Source of the DNA: Inhella inkyongensis
GTDB lineage: Bacteria; Pseudomonadota; Gammaproteobacteria; Burkholderiales; Burkholderiaceae_C
Length of the DNA stretch: 64,000 nucleotides
Reading direction: 5' to 3'
Assembly (NCBI RefSeq): GCF_005952805.1
Contig: NZ_CP040709.1
Coordinates: 124,001 to 188,000 of the forward strand
The position numbers and the translations under genes were made by a program. This document shows, in pieces, positions 33,293-41,568 of this stretch. Under the pieces are notes generated by a model. That model was not told the origin of the DNA and did no database searches. It saw nothing but the letters and a program-made list of their open reading frames with translations. Positions within the stretch are counted from its first letter, which is position 1. Each line of letters begins with the position of its first letter.

Positions 33293-34627
33293 ATGCGCTT
33301 CAGTTTCACCATGTTCTTCGCAGGGATCCTCCTCTTGCTAGGCCTACATCTGGCCAGTCCGGCATGGGCTGCGGACCTGTCTGCGGGCTCCGAGAGCGAC
33401 AGGCGTGCTTCGAGCCTCATCGCACCCGTCGACGACGCGTGGCGTGCCGCCCTGCCGCGCGACGCCAAACTGGCCACCCAGGCTTATCTGGATCGTCTGC
33501 CTGCCGCCGCTGTGCAGCGCGCCAATGCCTATGAAGAAGGCGGCTACTGGCTGCAGCTGGGAGAGTTTGCGCTGGGCCTTGGCATTGCCGCGTTGATGCT
33601 GAGCGGCCGCCGTTCGGCGCGCGTGCGCGACTGGGCGCAAAGGCTTGGGCGACGCGCCTGGGCACGAGATGCGCTCTTTGGCGGCGTCTATGGCTTGAGT
33701 GCTGCAGCCTTGGCCCTGCCGCTGACCTTCTACCGCGGCTATGTGCGCGAGCACGCCTATGGCATGGCCAACCAGAGCGCACTGGATTGGTGGGCCGAGC
33801 AATTGATCAATCTGGGCATCGAGGCCCTGGGTGCCATGCTGGCGGTTGCGGTGCTGTACGCGGTCTTCCGTCGTGCCGGCAGCCGCTGGTGGCTGTGGGG
33901 CACCGCGGCCAGCAGTGCCTTGCTGGCCCTGATGCTGCTGGTGCACCCGGTTTTGATCGCACCGCTCTTCAACGACTACAAGCCGTTGGAACCCAGCCCC
34001 TTGCGCGAGGCTTTGCTGGCGCTGGCGCAATCCAACGGCGTGCCCAGCGACGAGATCTACTGGTTCGATGCCTCGCGCCAGACCCAGCGCATCAGCGCCA
34101 ATGTCAGCGGGTTGGGTGCCACGGCGGCGGTGCGGCTCAACGACAACTTGCTCAAGCGCACCTCGGTGCCCGAGATTCGCGGTGTGATGGCGCACGAGAT
34201 CGGCCACTATGTGCTCAACCATGGGCCCAAGATGCTGCTGCAGTTCGCGCTGCTGATTCTGTTTGGCCTGCTGTTCTGCCAATGGGCGATGCAGCGCCTG
34301 TTCGCGCGCTGGGGCGCCCGCTGGGGCACCCAGGCCGTGGACGATGTGGCCAGCCTGCCGCTGCTGGCGGCGGTGTTCTCGGTCTTCATGCTGGCGGCCA
34401 CGCCGGTGTTCAACACCATCATCCGCACCCAGGAGATCGAGGCCGACCGCTTCGGCCTGAACCTGGCACGTGACCCGCATGGCTTTGCCGAGGCCATCCT
34501 CAAGCTGAGCGACTACCGCAAGCCCGATCCCGGCGCGCTGGAGGAGTTCGTGTTCTTCCACCACCCCAGCGCCCGCCACCGCATCCACGACGCCATGCGC
34601 TGGCGTCAGGCCATGGGCACGCCCTGA
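33293..34627 (+). CDS. M48 family metalloprotease (Ste24/CAAX protease-like)
   Basis: A 444-residue membrane zinc protease. The start MRFSFTMFFAGILLLLGLH gives a signal-anchor; upstream frame is unsupported. It has about six helices and an LTFYRGYVREHAYGMANQS segment typical of the Ste24 family. The zinc motif is HEIGH (His301, Glu302, His305) in IRGVMAHEIGHYVLNHG, with the third ligand Glu in RTQEIEADRFGL. It probably degrades or processes inner-membrane proteins. The C-terminus FFHHPSARHRIHDAMRW is the conserved Ste24 end. No partner gene is evident. Confidence 0.92.
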   Translation: MRFSFTMFFAGILLLLGLHLASPAWAADLSAGSESDRRASSLIAPVDDAWRAALPRDAKLATQAYLDRLPAAAVQRANAYEEGGYWLQLGEFALGLGIAALMLSGRRSARVRDWAQRLGRRAWARDALFGGVYGLSAAALALPLTFYRGYVREHAYGMANQSALDWWAEQLINLGIEALGAMLAVAVLYAVFRRAGSRWWLWGTAASSALLALMLLVHPVLIAPLFNDYKPLEPSPLREALLALAQSNGVPSDEIYWFDASRQTQRISANVSGLGATAAVRLNDNLLKRTSVPEIRGVMAHEIGHYVLNHGPKMLLQFALLILFGLLFCQWAMQRLFARWGARWGTQAVDDVASLPLLAAVFSVFMLAATPVFNTIIRTQEIEADRFGLNLARDPHGFAEAILKLSDYRKPDPGALEEFVFFHHPSARHRIHDAMRWRQAMGTP

Positions 34628-34673
34628 TCCTGCCGCCGAGCCGCCGACGATTGGCAAGGTTCAGAATCGGTCC

Positions 34674-35534
34674 ATGCGTCGCAAGCTCAAACCGCGAGTC
34701 GGGTGGATCAGCCTTTGCTGGGTTCTGCTGAGCTGGGCACCTTTGGCCCAGGCCTGCGGGCCATTCAGCCTGGCCTTTTACGAGTTCGGCCTGTTGTATT
34801 ACCTGGACGAGCAAGGCCAGGAACGCGGCATCGACCTGGATGTGGTGAATGCTTTGCGTGAGCGCAGCGGCTGCCGCATCGACACGCGGCTGGATTCCCG
34901 GCCGCGCATCTGGAGCCAATTGGCGAACGGGCAGCTGGACCTCAGCGTTTCCGGCATCGCCAACGCCGAAAGGGAGCAGTTCGCGGAGTTCGTGCCCTAC
35001 TTCTACAGTCGCAACATGCTGGTGCTGCGGCGCGGTGTGCCCGTATCTGCGCGGGACCCCGAGGGCTTTCTCAAACAAGCCGAACTGCGCATTGCCGTGG
35101 TGAAGAGCTTCAAACACGGCAGCTTCTTTGATGCCTGGTTGGAGCCCTTGCGCGCTCAGCCAGGTCGCGTCATCGAGGCCGGTGACACCGAAGCCGTGGT
35201 GCGGCTCTTCAAAGTCGGTCGGGTGGATGCGTTCATTGCACCGGCCACGAGCTGGCTGTTGGCGGCCCGTCGACACGGCATCGACCGCGAGGCCGAGCTG
35301 CTGGATTGGGCCCGCAGGGAACCGGTCGTGGGCGGCTTGATCCTGTCGCGCCGCACGGTGGCGGAGGCGGATCGCAAGCACTTGCGCCAAGCCCTGCAGA
35401 GCCTGCTGGCCGATGGCACGGTGGAAAAGATCCTGCGCCACCATGTCGGCCCTGAGCTCGCGGCGAGCATGGCCTTGCCGCACGGCCAACTGGAAGAAAA
35501 CGGTCCGCGCAATTTAGGGCCCAGGCCGCTGTGA
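34674..35534 (+). CDS. Periplasmic solute-binding protein (family 3)
   Basis: A 286-residue secreted protein with a signal peptide ending about WAPLAQA. The SBP_bac_3 fold shows in RGIDLDVVNALRERSG, ANGQLDLSVSGIANAEREQFAEFVPYFYSRNMLVLRRG and AVVKSFKHGSFFDAWL. No ABC permease or ATPase lies nearby. Instead its stop overlaps the GTG of a TPR-GGDEF cyclase gene (35531-35534), so it may act as a sensor feeding cyclic-di-GMP signalling rather than transport. Ligand unknown, amino-acid-like by family. Confidence 0.85.
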   Translation: MRRKLKPRVGWISLCWVLLSWAPLAQACGPFSLAFYEFGLLYYLDEQGQERGIDLDVVNALRERSGCRIDTRLDSRPRIWSQLANGQLDLSVSGIANAEREQFAEFVPYFYSRNMLVLRRGVPVSARDPEGFLKQAELRIAVVKSFKHGSFFDAWLEPLRAQPGRVIEAGDTEAVVRLFKVGRVDAFIAPATSWLLAARRHGIDREAELLDWARREPVVGGLILSRRTVAEADRKHLRQALQSLLADGTVEKILRHHVGPELAASMALPHGQLEENGPRNLGPRPL

Positions 35535-37135
35535 CCGGGGCGCCGCATTCCTGTAACGAGTCTATGGAGTCCACTTCATTCGACGCTTTGCTGGCTGCTT
35601 CGCGCGAGTCGGCGCGATTGGGGCAGCATGGCGCTGGGGCCGCGCAGGCTGAGGAGGCGCTGCGCCTTCGATCCAGCGGGGAAGCGTTCTCGCTCCTGGC
35701 CCTCCACCGCCTCAGGTTGGGCAATCTCAAGGGCTGTCTGGCTGCGGGTCGGGTCGCCGCACCGCTATTGCAGCGTGATGGTCTGTGGGCTGAGTTGGCC
35801 ACTTTGGAAGGTGTCCAGGCGGTCGCTTGTCTGCAGGCTGAGTGGTTGCCGCAAGGACTGATGCATGCCCGCAGCGCAGCCGCGGCCGCTGAGAAGGCCG
35901 GAGGGGGGCTGGCCCAGGCTTGGGCCGACTGTCGACTGGCGCAGGTGTCCCATCAGCTGGGGGAGATGGCTCGAGCATCAGAGCTATTCGAACGCGCTGA
36001 GGCCGTGTCGGTGACCCTGGGGGCTCCGGATCTTCAGTTCTCCATCCTTCACAACCGAGCCTGGTTTGTGGTGGACGCTCTGCTGAGCCAGTTGCCGCAG
36101 ACCGTGGAGCAAATGACCTTGGCTTTGCAAAGGCTGGAGCGAGCACAAAAGCTGGCGGAATCCTTGGGCAATGTGCACAGCCAGGGGATCTGCTTGCTGA
36201 ATCGCAGTCGCCTGCTCATGGGCCTGGACAACGCGGCCCAAAGTCAGGAACTCGCGCGGCGTGCGGCAGCGCTGGGCCATGAGCATGCACTCACTCAGTT
36301 GTTCGTCGGGGCGCAGGCCGTTTGTGTCGAGTGGATGCTGCGCCAGGGCCAAGTTGCCGAGGCGCTGGATACCCTGCAAGACCTGTCCACGGCCCTGCCG
36401 GAAGCGGACCTGATCGGACACATCGAGTTGCAACATCTGCGGGTCAAGGCGCATCGCCAGCGCGGCGAATTCGAGCAGGCCTTGAATGCATTCGAGGCCT
36501 TGCATGCGCTGAGCTTGCGCCAAACCAAGGCGCGCGCCAGCCTTCAGACCTGGGCTGTCCTTCACCAAGATGAGGTGGAGGCCGAACGGACCCGAGCGCG
36601 CCGGGCCGAGGCCGATGCAGACCGCATGCGCGGTCTGGCGCGGCAATGGGAGCTTGAGGCCCACATCGACCCTCTGACAGGCCTGGGCAACCGCCGGGCG
36701 ATGCAGGCCAGTCTGCCCGGCTTGTTAAGCGCCGTGGGCGCTTCGCGACAACCCCCGATGGCCGTGATCCTGGATCTGGATCACTTCAAGAAGATCAATG
36801 ATCGCCATGGGCATGATGTCGGCGATCAGGTCTTGCGCACCATCGGGCAGATGCTCAGGACCTGCATCCGTCCGGGGGACTTGGCCGCGCGCTTGGGTGG
36901 GGAAGAGTTCTTGCTGTTGCTACCGGACGTGAAGGCCGATCAGGCGTTCGCGTTGTGCGAGCGGCTGCGCAACCTGATTGCTGCACATGACTGGAGCGTT
37001 CTGGCCGACGGGCTCCAGGTGACGATCAGTCTGGGACTGGCTGCGGTTGAAGCGGGGGAGGCCCCGTGGAATGCGGCCGATCAGGCTCTCTATCGCGCTA
37101 AGGCCGCTGGGCGGAACCGAACGGAATTGGGCTGA
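35531..37135 (+). CDS. TPR-containing diguanylate cyclase (GGDEF)
   Basis: A 534-residue soluble protein. Residues 15-360 are alpha-helical TPR-like repeats (for example ALLAASRESARLGQHGAGAAQAEEALRLRS and AQVSHQLGEMARASELFERAEAV). A coiled coil follows (VEAERTRARRAEADADRMRGLARQWELEA), then the GGDEF domain from DPLTGLGNRRAMQ to the end, with ILDLDHFKKINDRHGHDVGDQVL and active site GGEEF (about residues 456-460). No RxxD I-site is obvious. I use the GTG that overlaps the upstream gene; an ATG at 35564 is the alternative. Synthesises cyclic-di-GMP. Confidence 0.9.
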   Translation: MTGAPHSCNESMESTSFDALLAASRESARLGQHGAGAAQAEEALRLRSSGEAFSLLALHRLRLGNLKGCLAAGRVAAPLLQRDGLWAELATLEGVQAVACLQAEWLPQGLMHARSAAAAAEKAGGGLAQAWADCRLAQVSHQLGEMARASELFERAEAVSVTLGAPDLQFSILHNRAWFVVDALLSQLPQTVEQMTLALQRLERAQKLAESLGNVHSQGICLLNRSRLLMGLDNAAQSQELARRAAALGHEHALTQLFVGAQAVCVEWMLRQGQVAEALDTLQDLSTALPEADLIGHIELQHLRVKAHRQRGEFEQALNAFEALHALSLRQTKARASLQTWAVLHQDEVEAERTRARRAEADADRMRGLARQWELEAHIDPLTGLGNRRAMQASLPGLLSAVGASRQPPMAVILDLDHFKKINDRHGHDVGDQVLRTIGQMLRTCIRPGDLAARLGGEEFLLLLPDVKADQAFALCERLRNLIAAHDWSVLADGLQVTISLGLAAVEAGEAPWNAADQALYRAKAAGRNRTELG

Positions 37136-37201
37136 GGCCGGCTCATCGGGGCCCCCTGACTCCGTACCATTTCGGCCCCTGCAACGCATGGAGGCCCTTG
37201 C

Positions 37202-37582
37202 ATGTTCGATCTTTGGGATGTGTTTCAGCACTATCAGATCAAGGAAGCCAAGCAGGCCACGCGGGATCTGCGCGATCAGCAATGCACCGAGCGTGATGCA
37301 CAGGCGCAGGAGCTGCGGCGCTTGGAATCCAAGATCGATGGCCTGGCCCTGGTGACCCAGGCCCTGGTCGAGCTGCTGCAAGCGCAGGGAGTGAGTGAAC
37401 AGGCCATCGTTGCTAAGGTGCGCGAGATCGATCTGCGCGATGGGCAGTTGGACGGCAAGATGGGGCGCAAGGCCCAGGCCTGCACCAGCTGTGGGCGTAC
37501 CGTGCACCCGCGTCAGCGGGCCTGCATGTATTGCGGCACGGCGGCTGCGAGCTCGGAGGGCTTGCCAGGGGTGGTGAGTTGA
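37202..37582 (+). CDS. Zinc-ribbon protein with coiled-coil, unknown function
   Basis: A 126-residue cytoplasmic protein. The N-terminal 75 residues are amphipathic helix (QATRDLRDQQCTERDAQAQELRRLESKIDGL). The C-terminal portion ends in a zinc ribbon: ACTSCGRTVHPRQRACMYCG, with two CxxC knuckles. This layout is common in small scaffolds or RNA/protein-binding adaptors. Its stop overlaps the TTG start of the next hydrolase gene. Confidence 0.75.
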   Translation: MFDLWDVFQHYQIKEAKQATRDLRDQQCTERDAQAQELRRLESKIDGLALVTQALVELLQAQGVSEQAIVAKVREIDLRDGQLDGKMGRKAQACTSCGRTVHPRQRACMYCGTAAASSEGLPGVVS

Positions 37583-38712
37583 GGCCCGGGCTTTGCGTGG
37601 CTCTGCTGGCCCTGGTGCTGCTGGCACAGGTGCCGCCGGCCCAAGCTGACCCCCCGATTTCGCAGCCCGCCGGCCCGCATGCAGTAGGCCTTCGGGTGAT
37701 CCAGCCGGCCGCGCCGCGCGAGGCCGGGCTGCCCGCGCAGGTGCTGATTTGGTACCCCGCGGACACCAGCGTTTCGGACGCTCCGCCGCTGCGCTACGGC
37801 GATCTGATGGCCACCCGGCTGAGTGCTCTGCGCACCGACCTGAGCGCCACACAGTTGCGCGAAGGCAGGGCCCAGCAGCAGGCCAGTCTGATGCGCCGGC
37901 TCGGGGTATCCGGCCAGGCGGTGTTGGACGCCCCGCTGCAGGCCCGTAGCCAAGCTGTGCCTGCGCCAGGACGATTCCCCTTGGTGGTCTATGCGGCCGG
38001 CGTGGGCGGCCCGGCCGATGAAAACGCCGACTTGTTCGAGTACCTGGCCAGCCATGGCTATGTGGTGGTCAGCAGCGTGGGCATGGGCGCCGATGGCCGT
38101 GAGGTCGAGGAGACGTTGGCCCATGTGGAGCCCCAAGTGGCCACCCTTCAGGCCTTGATCCGACAGGCCCCGCAGTGGACGGCTGCCGATCCGCAACGCG
38201 TGGCCGTGATGGGCTGGAGTTGGGGCGGTATGAGCAATCTGTTTGCTGCTGCGCGCGACCCACAGATCGGCGCCATCATCAGCCTGGACGGCACGCGCGA
38301 GCCCGCTCTGACGCGTCAGATTGATGTCCAGCGCCTGACCGCTCCGTGGCTCTATGTCTCGCGCTCGCCCGACACGATTGCGCAGATTCAGCGCAGCGGT
38401 ATCGACACCACCTTCAGCCTGCTGAACGCGGCCCAGTACGCCGAGGTGACCCAGCTGATCGTCTACCCGATGCAGCACGCCGACTTTGTCTCACGCCGCA
38501 TGCGCGAAGCCAGCGATGCCGGTTATGGCGAATACAGCCGTGCCGAGGTGCGCCAGGCCTTTGGCATGGTGGCGCTCTATGTGCGGCACTTTCTGGATGC
38601 GCACCTGCGCCAGCAAGCCTCCAGCCTTGAGTTCCTGGCGCGCAAACCCGTGGCCAACGGCGCGGTGCCGCACAGCCTGCGGATCGACATCCGGCCACCA
38701 GCAAAGCCCTAG
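37579..38712 (+). CDS. Secreted alpha/beta hydrolase (dienelactone/PAF-acetylhydrolase-like)
   Basis: A 377-residue protein. No ATG gives a sensible start; TTG at 37579 overlaps the previous stop (TTGA) and begins a signal peptide (RPGLCVALLALVLLAQVPPAQA). An upstream ATG at 37531 lies inside the zinc-ribbon gene and is less likely. The catalytic domain shows PLVVYAAGVGGPADENADLFEYLASHGYVVVS, AVMGWSWGGMSNLFAAA (nucleophile Ser in GWSWGG), a central Asp in ISLDGTREP and His in PMQHADFVS. Resembles platelet-activating-factor acetylhydrolase/dienelactone-type esterases. Confidence 0.8.
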   Translation: MRPGLCVALLALVLLAQVPPAQADPPISQPAGPHAVGLRVIQPAAPREAGLPAQVLIWYPADTSVSDAPPLRYGDLMATRLSALRTDLSATQLREGRAQQQASLMRRLGVSGQAVLDAPLQARSQAVPAPGRFPLVVYAAGVGGPADENADLFEYLASHGYVVVSSVGMGADGREVEETLAHVEPQVATLQALIRQAPQWTAADPQRVAVMGWSWGGMSNLFAAARDPQIGAIISLDGTREPALTRQIDVQRLTAPWLYVSRSPDTIAQIQRSGIDTTFSLLNAAQYAEVTQLIVYPMQHADFVSRRMREASDAGYGEYSRAEVRQAFGMVALYVRHFLDAHLRQQASSLEFLARKPVANGAVPHSLRIDIRPPAKP

Positions 38713-38850
38713 CCCGCCATGGGCTTGATGGCATCGCAGCGGCCCCTAAGCCAGCGGTTGCGGCCCTTCTCTGGTTGACTTCGCTCTTGCTCTGGCCAGA
38801 GCAGTTCATTGGTGCGGCGCCAGGCCAGGCCCAGCGCCGGGACACCCTAC

Positions 38851-39309
38851 TTAGGCTGACAGACTGATCGAGGCCTGGAGGGACGATGCGGCCCGGCCCG
38901 GCCCGTCCTGGCTCAGGGCCTGCAGCAGCGCGCCGAGCTGCTTGAGCACATCGGGGGCGCCCTGCCCGGTGCCGGACTCCCCACGGCCCGGATTCATACG
39001 AGCAAACATCTGGGTGGACATCTTCTCCTGCAGCTTCGACATCCCACCTTTCAACTCGGTCTGGGTCAGCGCGCCATCGCCATCGGCATCCAGTTTTCCA
39101 AAGACCTCGCTGGCCTTGTCGGTCTGTGCGGAGCCGCCCATCTTGGCCATGGGCGAGTTCTTCACCATGGACCTGAATTCGTCGACGTTGAGGCTCCCGC
39201 TGCCATCGCCGTCGGCCTTGCTGAAGGCCTGAGCGCTCTTTTGCTGCATCTGGGCCTGGATGCGCGAGAAGTCGGGTCTACCGCCCGACCCCCCAATGCT
39301 TGAAATCAT
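38851..39309 (-). CDS. EF-hand calcium-binding protein
   Basis: A 152-residue protein starting MISSIGGSGG. AGGAGT precedes an ATG at 39309 with good spacing; a TTG two codons upstream is too close to it. Two EF-hand loops are visible: DGDGSGSLNVDEF and DADGDGALTQTEL, each with Asp at positions 1, 3, 5 and Glu near 12. The N-terminus is a short flexible Gly/Ser region and the C-terminus is helical. No signal peptide. Calcium-buffering or signalling role inferred from the motif only. Confidence 0.85.
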   Translation of the reverse strand: MISSIGGSGGRPDFSRIQAQMQQKSAQAFSKADGDGSGSLNVDEFRSMVKNSPMAKMGGSAQTDKASEVFGKLDADGDGALTQTELKGGMSKLQEKMSTQMFARMNPGRGESGTGQGAPDVLKQLGALLQALSQDGPGRAASSLQASISLSA

Positions 39310-39392
39310 GATCAAACTCCTGACGTGAGATGCGGGCGAGGGATTTCACCCGCCGGCCCATCGTCAGGATTTCAGGCCTGGCTGAGCAGGCC

Positions 39393-39414
39393 AAAAGAGG
39401 CGGTTTTAACCGCC
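39393..39414 (-). terminator. Intrinsic terminator after the acetyl-CoA hydrolase gene
   Basis: The 16-bp palindrome GGCGGTTTTAACCGCC (39399-39414) is followed leftward by TCTTTT on the minus strand, about 100 bp after the stop at 39516. It is between the acetyl-CoA hydrolase gene and the EF-hand gene, both leftward. Confidence 0.7.
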
Positions 39415-39515
39415 ATGCCATCGGGGGTGATGGCATGTCACGCGCGGGTCATCCGATGCGCGGCGGATGCCGAGATGCCCGCCCGTGATGGGCCCGCAAC
39501 GGGGCTGCGATGGGC

Positions 39516-41432
39516 CTATAAATTCCCCGCAAACAGCTTGCGGATGAACATTGCCTTGAAGCCCTGGGCCTCGTCCAGCCCCAGGCGCTCCAGGTAGGCG
39601 GGCGGGGCCTCCTTGCCTTCCCACAGGCTCTTGACGGCCAACTTCACCAGCTCCACCGGGTTCTGCGTGGCCTTCTTCAGGCGGCGCAGCGCGGCCACGA
39701 TCTTGAGCTCGTCGGCCGTCAGGTCGGTGCCGAAGGGGAAGCCCGGCAGCAGGCCCTGCTGGGTGAAGGGGTGCAGGGCGGCGTCCAGGGCCTGCGGGGT
39801 GTTGCGCGTGTAGGCAGCGGGCAGCTGCCAGTCGGCTTCCAGCTTGCCGGCGGCCTGGGCCTGCTGGATCAGCTCGGGCTGGAAGCGCGAGTCGGCGATC
39901 TGGATCAGGCGCTTGATGACCTCGGCATCGCTGTGCCCGCGTAGATCGGCCACGCCGTACTCGGTGATCACCACATCGCGCAGATGGCGCGGGATGGTGC
40001 AGTGGCCATAGCTCCAGACGATGTTGCTGACCGGGCCGTCGGCCGTCTCCTTGCAGGCCCGCAGCATCAGGATGGAGCGCGCATCCGGCAGCGCATGGCC
40101 CATGGCGACGAAGTTGTACTGTCCGCCCACGCCGCTGACCACCGCGCCACTGTCCAGCGCATCGCTGGCGGCCGCGCCCAGCAGGGTTACCTTCATGGTG
40201 GTGTTCATGAAGCGCGCGCCGCGGCGCTGGGCGCGCTTGAGCTCCATCTCGGCGCCGCAGGGGCTGTCGAGCTGGTTGATGAAGTCGATGCGCGTCATGT
40301 CGATCTCGGCGCGCTGGGCCGGCGTCAGATCGCGCAGGGCTTGGTAGAAGTCGCCAGGGCCGAGGAAGAAGCCGCCCGTCATGCACACACCGCCCGGCAG
40401 CGTCGCCGGGTCCAGCTCACCGGCGTTCACGCGGCGCTGCGTGTCCAAGTCGGCAAACACCTTGCGGCGCACGATGCCGGCCTGCATCAGTTTCAAAAAG
40501 CCGTTGACGAACATCTCCGAGCAGCCGTACAGGCCTTGCTCGAAGCGACCCAGCTCGCGATCGCGCAAGCCCTCGGGGCATAGGCCGAGCAAGATGCTGC
40601 GGTAGTTCTCGGGCTGGCGCTCGCGCAGGATCAGCGCCTGGGCGATGGCGTCGCCGAGCGAGCCGATGCCGATCTGCAGCGTGCCGCCGTCCACCACCAG
40701 GCTGCTGGCGTGCAGGCCGATGGCGTAGTCCGTGGTGCTGATCTTGCCGTTGGGCGGCGCGAACAGGGTGTGGGTGGCGGCGGGGTCTGTGACCACCAGA
40801 TCGAAGGCTGAGGGCAGCACCCGCGCTCCGCCCTCCATGAAGGGCATGGCCCGGTTGACCACCCCGATCTTCAGCAGCGGCCGGCCGGCGGCGGCGCAGC
40901 GCTCGATCAGCTCGTGCGTCAGGTCCGGGTTGCTGGACAGGCTGAGCTCCCAGCCCGCGCCGCTGCCGCGTTCGGCCACCGCCTGCGCCACCACATTGAT
41001 GCCCTGGCTCACCAGGTCGCGTGCTGCAAACGTGTAGTTGGTGCTGATGTAGTGCTGCTGCGCGGCCGGGTTGCGCAGGTAGTCGCCGGTCTTCAGGAAG
41101 AACTCGCGCACCTCGATATTGGGTGGCAGTCCTGGGCCCCGCAGATCCTTCACATAGTCGAAGTCCGGGTAGTCCTTGAACACCCGCTCCACCAGGGGGC
41201 CGAGGAAGGCCTGCTCCAACTCGCTCTTGCCGCTGGGCTTTTCAAGCGACAGCGCGGTCACGATCGTCAGGCGCCGGGTTGGGTCGGCCTTGATGCGGCG
41301 GTACAGCGCGTTCACGAAGGGGTTGGGCTTGCCAATGCCCAGCGGCAGGCCCAGCACGATGGGGCCGGTCACCTGGGCCAACACCGCATCGACAGCGGCT
41401 TCGATCGAGTTCATCACGGCGGGCACGGGCAT
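39516..41432 (-). CDS. Acetyl-CoA hydrolase/transferase family protein
   Basis: A protein of about 638 residues from MPVPAVMNSIEAAVDAVLAQ (start uncertain; MNSIEA at 41414 is possible; upstream residues look spurious). The C-terminal half has PGGVCMTGGFFLGPGDFYQALRDL, VSGVGGQYNFVAMGHALPDARSILMLRA, SYGHCTIPRHLRDVVITEYGVADLRGHSDAEVIKRLIQIAD, the AcetylCoA_hyd_C pattern. Members hydrolyse or transfer CoA from acetyl-CoA to acids. The extended N-terminal region (GLPLGIGKPNPFVNALY; FEQGLYGCSEMF) is typical of the long proteobacterial version. Neighbours give no pathway. Confidence 0.87.
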   Translation of the reverse strand: MPVPAVMNSIEAAVDAVLAQVTGPIVLGLPLGIGKPNPFVNALYRRIKADPTRRLTIVTALSLEKPSGKSELEQAFLGPLVERVFKDYPDFDYVKDLRGPGLPPNIEVREFFLKTGDYLRNPAAQQHYISTNYTFAARDLVSQGINVVAQAVAERGSGAGWELSLSSNPDLTHELIERCAAAGRPLLKIGVVNRAMPFMEGGARVLPSAFDLVVTDPAATHTLFAPPNGKISTTDYAIGLHASSLVVDGGTLQIGIGSLGDAIAQALILRERQPENYRSILLGLCPEGLRDRELGRFEQGLYGCSEMFVNGFLKLMQAGIVRRKVFADLDTQRRVNAGELDPATLPGGVCMTGGFFLGPGDFYQALRDLTPAQRAEIDMTRIDFINQLDSPCGAEMELKRAQRRGARFMNTTMKVTLLGAAASDALDSGAVVSGVGGQYNFVAMGHALPDARSILMLRACKETADGPVSNIVWSYGHCTIPRHLRDVVITEYGVADLRGHSDAEVIKRLIQIADSRFQPELIQQAQAAGKLEADWQLPAAYTRNTPQALDAALHPFTQQGLLPGFPFGTDLTADELKIVAALRRLKKATQNPVELVKLAVKSLWEGKEAPPAYLERLGLDEAQGFKAMFIRKLFAGNL

Positions 41433-41568
41433 TCCTTCGCTCGTTGTCAGAACCCGCAGTCTCGCGCGCTGCTCCTGCGGCGAGCTTGACCTGACGCAAT
41501 CCCCAAATTGATGCAACTTGCGGCGTGCTTCCGCGCTACAAAGCCGCACCCTGATGGAGGAACCCTGT

